From: Paragordius varius
Taxonomy: Eukaryota > Nematomorpha
Length of the DNA: 64,000 nt
Direction of reading: 5' to 3'
Assembly (NCBI GenBank): GCA_964247055.1
Contig: OZ176058.1
Span: 3,534,001-3,598,000, forward strand
Below are positions 58,951 to 64,000 of the stretch, piece after piece. Position 1 is the first letter of the stretch. Each line of letters begins with the position of its first letter. Position numbers and translations under genes: made by a program. The notes beneath the pieces are model-generated. The model was not told where the DNA came from, searched no databases, and saw only the letters and a program-made list of their open reading frames with translations.

Positions 58951-61571
58951 ATGCAATCGTTGTGGAGTAGCCACATACAAATGTCCTGCCTGGAACTGTA
59001 ATTGTAATAAATGTGGAAAACCTCACCACTTCTTAAAAATGTGTAGATCAAAAAACACTGCCAAAAATTTGTTCAACCGCCAGATCCATAGAAAAGCAAT
59101 GCCAACCTCACCGTGGACCGTAAGAATAATGATAATACAGAACAAACGTTGATCTATGACACTGGGGCTGACATCAGTATTATCAGCTTTGACACCTGGA
59201 AAAAAGTTGGAAAGCCAAATATAAGACCCATACCGCCAGTAAAAGCCTAATGATAGTATAGTACAGTGGTACTCACCAAAAAAATTTGACGGGCCAAATA
59301 AAACATAGTTTTTTTCGAGGGCCATGAACCTTATAATTGTAATGTTCCATAGCTATTTGACACATACGCATATATTTATACTCTAAATCAGCACAATGAA
59401 TTTTTTGCGGGTCGCATGTAAATCCAGTTATAAACTCGTTTTGCACCATTTAGTATAAAAATTAAAATATTTTAACAACATTTATTTTGATATTAACCAA
59501 TAATTTTTGACAAAATTGGTTTGGCCTCATGACAAGCCAATCTTAATACGTCGTCCATATGATCATTGGTTAAGCGATTTCTCTATGTATTCTTGATATA
59601 CTTTATTTTTGAATAGGCCCTCTCACACGCGTAAGTTGATGGAAAAACAGTTAGGATAACTTGGGCACATTTTTTTATATTTTGTTATTTATTTGGCACA
59701 TATTGCCAAAACTCTACATATATTTCTTCTCTACGATTTTACTTAAATATAGCTACCAAATTGGAATCATTAAAATCAACTAATTCTTCAAAGATAAGCG
59801 CCTCAAAACCGAAAAACTCATGCTTAATGTTGGATATATCCATATGCCAAGGATTTACAACGAGTTTTAAGCAATTTTTAATATTTTTTAATTCTTGAAA
59901 CCTTCATCTCATTAGATAAAAATGTTAAATGATTGTCTATTATTAAATTAATCTCCGCCGTAAATTCCATATTTTCTTTAATCGTTTTAAGTGATGGAAA
60001 ATGTAGGAGTGTTTTATTTATAAAATCTTGTTATATATTATTTTTTTTTAAAAAAAGCAAATATATGATTAGCAAATTGGGTATTATTTTGCTCCCTTGA
60101 AGACTTGTATTAAAAGTAATAAGTTTAGAAGTAATGTCGCAAAGGTAGGTCGATAAAACCCACCATTTGTCACTATTAATTTCCTCGTCAAACTTTCTGT
60201 TATCTTTAAATAATAGAATTGCATGTCATAAAACAAAAAATCTATTTAATACTTTGCAAAGGCTTAGCCATCTCACAGCGGTGTACAAAAGAATATCATC
60301 AAACTCACTGTGGATATCTTTCTGAAGGTTTTTGATACGGCGGTTAAATTCTTTGCCACGGATGTTGAAAGCCATGGAGATAATAGATTTTTCTTTCTGG
60401 CATAATTCCTTAATCTTTTTATATTTTTCGTTTCTTACCTCATGATTTTCTGTTAATTTATAAGAATAATGGATTGTAAATGTATTTGAATATTGTATTT
60501 TTTTAATTATGTTGTCCTACATATAAGAGATATAACATTTTTATTTAAAACGACAATTTTCTTCCAATTTTTTTTCAAGGAGCAATTTTCATCGGATTAA
60601 TTACGTTTTTTAGCATTAGATGTCATCCTTTGAATTTATCTAAAATATTATGTATATTTTTTCAGTAAATATGTATAACCTGAATGCTATTAAAAAACAG
60701 GTCGAAATTCAATGACATTGATTTGAAAAATAATGCAGGATAGCATTGAAAAGAATATGTATTGCAAGTTTGGGTGAAAGGCTTGCTTAGATAGAAAAAA
60801 GGAATGCAATAAAAACCTTAAAATAAAATAAGATAGAATACGAAACAGAAACCAGTGCCAAAATTTTGAAATCATTTTAATGTAGTGAAATTCTACATTT
60901 CAAATTGGGTAAAAAATAAAAAAAACCAAAATTTTAAAGAAAATAAATAATTATTAAAATAAGAGAAAATTGTTAAAGTGATTTTAATAATCATCAATTA
61001 AAAATAATTATATGGTCATAGGGCAATTTTAGAGCACTCTTAGGGCCGCATGCGGCCCCGGGCCGCGGTTTGAGTACTACTGGTATAGTACCTCTACTGG
61101 GCGTAACAACAGTCGCAGTGCAAATCAATGAGAAAAACTTGGGAGACGCAGAATGTTGTGTATTGAAAGAAAAATGTCAAAGGCATCGCTCATTTGTGGT
61201 TTAGATTGGATCATAAGATTCAACATCGACATTCCTAAAGTACGAATTAATTTTCTTAAACTTAATTATTGAAAATTTTCCTAATCTTTTTATGGAGGAA
61301 TCAGGCTGTTGAGCCAGTTACAATTCATATAGCACACAATGCCTCCCCCAAAGTTTGGCCTTGTCGCCGAGTACCGTTTTTCCTAGGAGCAAAAGTTGAA
61401 AACAAATTGCTAAAATTACAAAAGTTAGACATTTTGGAGCCAATAGATCCCAACCTTACACCTCTGACATGGGATACGCCCACCGTCAATGTGCTCAAAG
61501 CGAATGGAGAGGTAAGAATTTGTAGCGATAGAGTTACGATCAAAAAGTGGCTGAGTGAGGACTCTCATATT
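58951..61571 (+). mobile_element. Ty3/gypsy fossil fragment interrupted by hAT
   Basis: Plus-strand fragment of the same gypsy family: zinc knuckle and protease region (58951-59263), then hAT insert, then the protease-to-reverse-transcriptase region (61091-61571, LDILEPIDPNLTPLTW and NGEVRICSDRVTI). Both ends are truncated and no LTR is present. It is broken. The insertion point of the hAT is the same as at 25111. Confidence 0.85.
59264..61082 (-). mobile_element. hAT transposon, dead, inside gypsy fragment
   Basis: Complete ends CAGTGGTACTCACC and TTTGAGTACTACTG with a perfect 8-base target duplication GTATAGTA (59256-59263, 61083-61090). The minus strand has the same transposase remnants as 25111-26915, in a comparable state of decay with its own indels. 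1819 bases. Confidence 0.85.
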
Positions 61572-62354
61572 GAATAAAAATGTAATAAATTTAGAATTAC
61601 GTATTAAGATTTTCCACTAACTTCTCTTTTTCATGAAAATAGAAAAGTTTAGCTAAATAAATAAAAAACGAGTTGAATATATAAAAATTACTTATATAAG
61701 TTATTAGCGGTTAATAACTGATTTATTTTAACATAAGTTGTGCTTTTGATTAGTAATAAAATTAAATATATTTATAGTTTCATTGTGACATGTGTTATGA
61801 TAAAAGCAAATTATTTTTTTGTATGTGTATATTATATGAATATAAATCAAATACCTTAAAAAATTTGCTTGATTAAATACTATTCATTTACTTCATTTGT
61901 TAATTTTTATTGCTAGAAATAAAAATTGATAATGTGATATAAAAAAATTTGCATTACACTGGTGAAGGTGGTATAAGATCTTTTCTGTAAACATTAACGA
62001 TGTGAATCTACTGCTCCTTTTCTTGACTTTTTTGATGAAATTAAAAAACTTTACTCGGAGTGCGATTATTTTTTATAAAATAAATATTAAATATAAATTT
62101 GTGATTTTGCATATGTTTATTTTGACAGTTAATGGAAACTATAATAAAATCGTTAGTTTAATATTTATACACATTTAGGGCAGTTTTTCCAAACTTCTCT
62201 TCTGTATCCAACTTTGAATAGGTAAAATTAGCCAAAAATAACAAATAAACAGACCAAAGGTTCCAACCACATATAAAATTTAAATTATATACATTAAAAG
62301 TTACTAAAATATTTTTTTCTCATATTTTTGTATATGTCAAGTGTGCCCTATACC
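61572..62354. other. AT-rich stretch, nothing recognised
   Basis: No open frame, inverted repeat or known element end found between the gypsy fragment and the hAT left end. Confidence 0.4.
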
Positions 62355-64000
62355 TAAGGTGACCAGACGTCCCGCTTTTGGCGGGACAGTCCCGCTTTTT
62401 CACACTTTGTCCCGCGTCCCGCGACGTTTTTAAAATGTCCCGCTTTTTCACGATTATATAAAAAAAATTTTTTAATACAAATATATTTTTTTATCCGTTT
62501 AAATTTTTTATCATTAATTATCTTTAAAATCTATATAAATTTTAAATTAAAATGTTTTATTTTTAAATTAAAATTTATTTTTTCGAATATATATCATATG
62601 ATAATACACTTTCCTTCCTACTACTACTGTCATCGTTATTAAAAAGCCAAGTTAATACAATCTCTAGATTAAAAGACAAATTGATACCACAAATCGGTAC
62701 CTTACACCTTTATTCCAGAAAATTAAAGTAATATAATATTTATTATACTAATATTTTAGTTTTATTACTTGCCAACATTATTAAAAAGCAAAATAATACC
62801 ACAAATCGGTAGCTTAAATGACAATTTGTTACCACAAATCGGTACCTTACACGTTTATTCCAGAAAATTAATGTAATATAATATTTATTATAATAATAGT
62901 AGTTTATAAATATGAGCACAAAAAGAGGTTGTAAATTCAACGATGAATTAATGAAAGATTTTTCTTTTATCAAAAAAACGAGATGAATCATCTGTTAAAT
63001 GTCTTATATGCGAGGGGGAATTCACCCTAGCACATGGCGGCAAGCATGATATTACAAAGCATATGGAAACAGAGAAACAAAAAAAATGTTTAGATATGGC
63101 CAGCATCATCTTACAAAATGAGCGATTTTTTTCGAAAAACCGCTTTTGGAGAGGAAGAAAAGAATTTGGCACTAGCTGAGGGCGTTTTATCTTTTCACGT
63201 CCTTAATCACAATCATTCCTTTAGATCTATGGACTGTACCTCACAGGTTATTCGCACGTTATTCCATAAAAAATTATTATGTGCCCGTACAAAGGCTGAA
63301 GCCATTGTGTGCAATGTCCTTTCTCACATGCATTTTCTGAAATACAAAAAGATTTGCTGAAAATTAATTTCTTATCCCTATACTCTGATGCATCAAATCA
63401 CACGAAACAAAATTATTTCCCACTTTAATAAGATATTTTGATTCAAAAACCGGAATAAAAATTAAAATTTTAGATTTAATTTCTCTACCCGGTGAAAATT
63501 CCGAAATATTATTTACAATAATGCATATTGAAAAAAATAATTTAAAAGATAAAATTATCGCATATTGCGCTGACAACACCAATACGAACTTTGGTCTAAA
63601 AGCAAGGAGGGGAACAAAAAATATTTTTCATAAATTAACAGATAATCTTAATCAAAACATTATTGGCGTTGGCAGTGCAGCGCATATAATACACAACTCA
63701 AACAGCTGCTGATTTGTTACCCCTAGATGTGCAAAATGTAGTTGCTAAAATATATTCCTATTTTTATATATACACGGTACGTGTTGAAACGCTTAAAGAA
63801 TTCTGTGAAAATGCAGAAGTTCAATATCAAAAAATGCTTGGATATTGTAAAACTCGTTGGTTAGCTTTTACGCCATCTATCGAAAGAATTTTAAAAATGT
63901 AAGATCCTTTAAAATCTTTTTTTATCACAGGACAAATGTCCTACAACTTTAAAAAAGTTTTCTAAAAGTGATTCTTCAAAAATATGGTTAGAATTCTTAC
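62355..64000 (+). mobile_element. Longer hAT transposon, 5' part (continues beyond window)
   Basis: Left end TAAGGTGACCAGACGTCCCG, then a leader with repeated CCCGCTTTTTCAC blocks. Transposase pieces follow on the plus strand. ATG at 62912 opens STKRGCKFNDELMKDFSFIK and stops at TGA; the frame shifts to VKCLICEGEFTLAHGG with HDITKH (BED-type zinc finger, C-x2-C with paired His). Then 63118-63360 (LLCARTKAEAIVCNVL), 63521-63712 (IIAYCADNTNTNFGLKARRG), and 63714-63902 (LKEFCENAEV, MLGYCKTRWLAF), ending near FFITGQ. The order and motifs match invertebrate hAT transposases with a KFNDELQ start and TRWLSLQP core. It has several frame changes and stops, so it is probably dead, but it is the longest member here and the source family of 18195-19584. 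Confidence 0.8.
62912..63360 (+). pseudogene. hAT transposase N-terminal part with BED zinc finger
   Basis: DNA-binding N-terminus of the transposase in the element above. It is interrupted by a stop just after KKTR (about 62984), continues in another frame through the zinc finger, and shifts again before 63118. The end of the last frame at 63360 (YKKIC) is followed by a stop. Parts of this region survive in reverse in the deletion derivatives at 18220-18440 and 49405-49640. Confidence 0.7.

Overview
The window looks like very AT-rich nuclear DNA from an invertebrate animal. The reasons are split genes with GT..AG introns, Ty3/gypsy retroelement fossils of the K02A2.6-like type, an RTE-like LINE remnant, several hAT and Tc1/mariner-type DNA transposons with their short relatives (MITEs), and no bacterial gene layout. 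I cannot name the species. Most of the sequence is intron, intergenic DNA and dead mobile elements. Real coding sequence is sparse and lies in short exons.

Layout. 1-1560 is a degenerate AT-rich array. The dominant structure is a direct duplication: about 1202-30115 (copy 1) is repeated at about 33214-57445 (copy 2). The first 5.4 kb of the two copies look identical at a constant offset of 32012. At 6626/38638 this changes abruptly to roughly 95% identity with many indels. Each copy carries, in order: a GC-richer island with large hairpins and a small split gene candidate on the minus strand (3569-4007); a conserved exon candidate (6875-7021); a LINE 3' end; a broken gypsy element with one LTR; MITEs; and a plus-strand host gene whose exons A, B and C lie at 17643, 20860 and 21975 in copy 1 and at 48835, 52114 and 53237 in copy 2. 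Copy 1 alone carries a foldback insertion in the gypsy element, a 340-bp hAT MITE and the 22.8-27.8 kb block, which holds a gypsy-plus-hAT composite and a possible profilin exon. Copy 2 alone carries a 1.24-kb foldback element.

30.1-33.2 kb is a unique spacer with two short open frames and a perfect palindrome. After copy 2 come a tandem array (57.9-58.7 kb), a second locus of the same gypsy-plus-hAT composite (58.95-61.57 kb), and the 5' part of a longer hAT transposon (62355 to the window end).

The most interesting signal is exon B of the duplicated gene. Between the copies it differs at 22 of 204 nucleotides, and 19 of these lie in codons that change the amino acid (13 replacements against 3 silent codons). 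The flanking introns and exon A are nearly identical. Exons A and B look like two copies of one two-cysteine domain, each on a symmetric phase 1-1 exon. This is what a tandemly duplicated, fast-diversifying surface or secreted protein would look like.

All statements come from reading the sequence by eye. Identities and boundaries are approximate unless bases are quoted.
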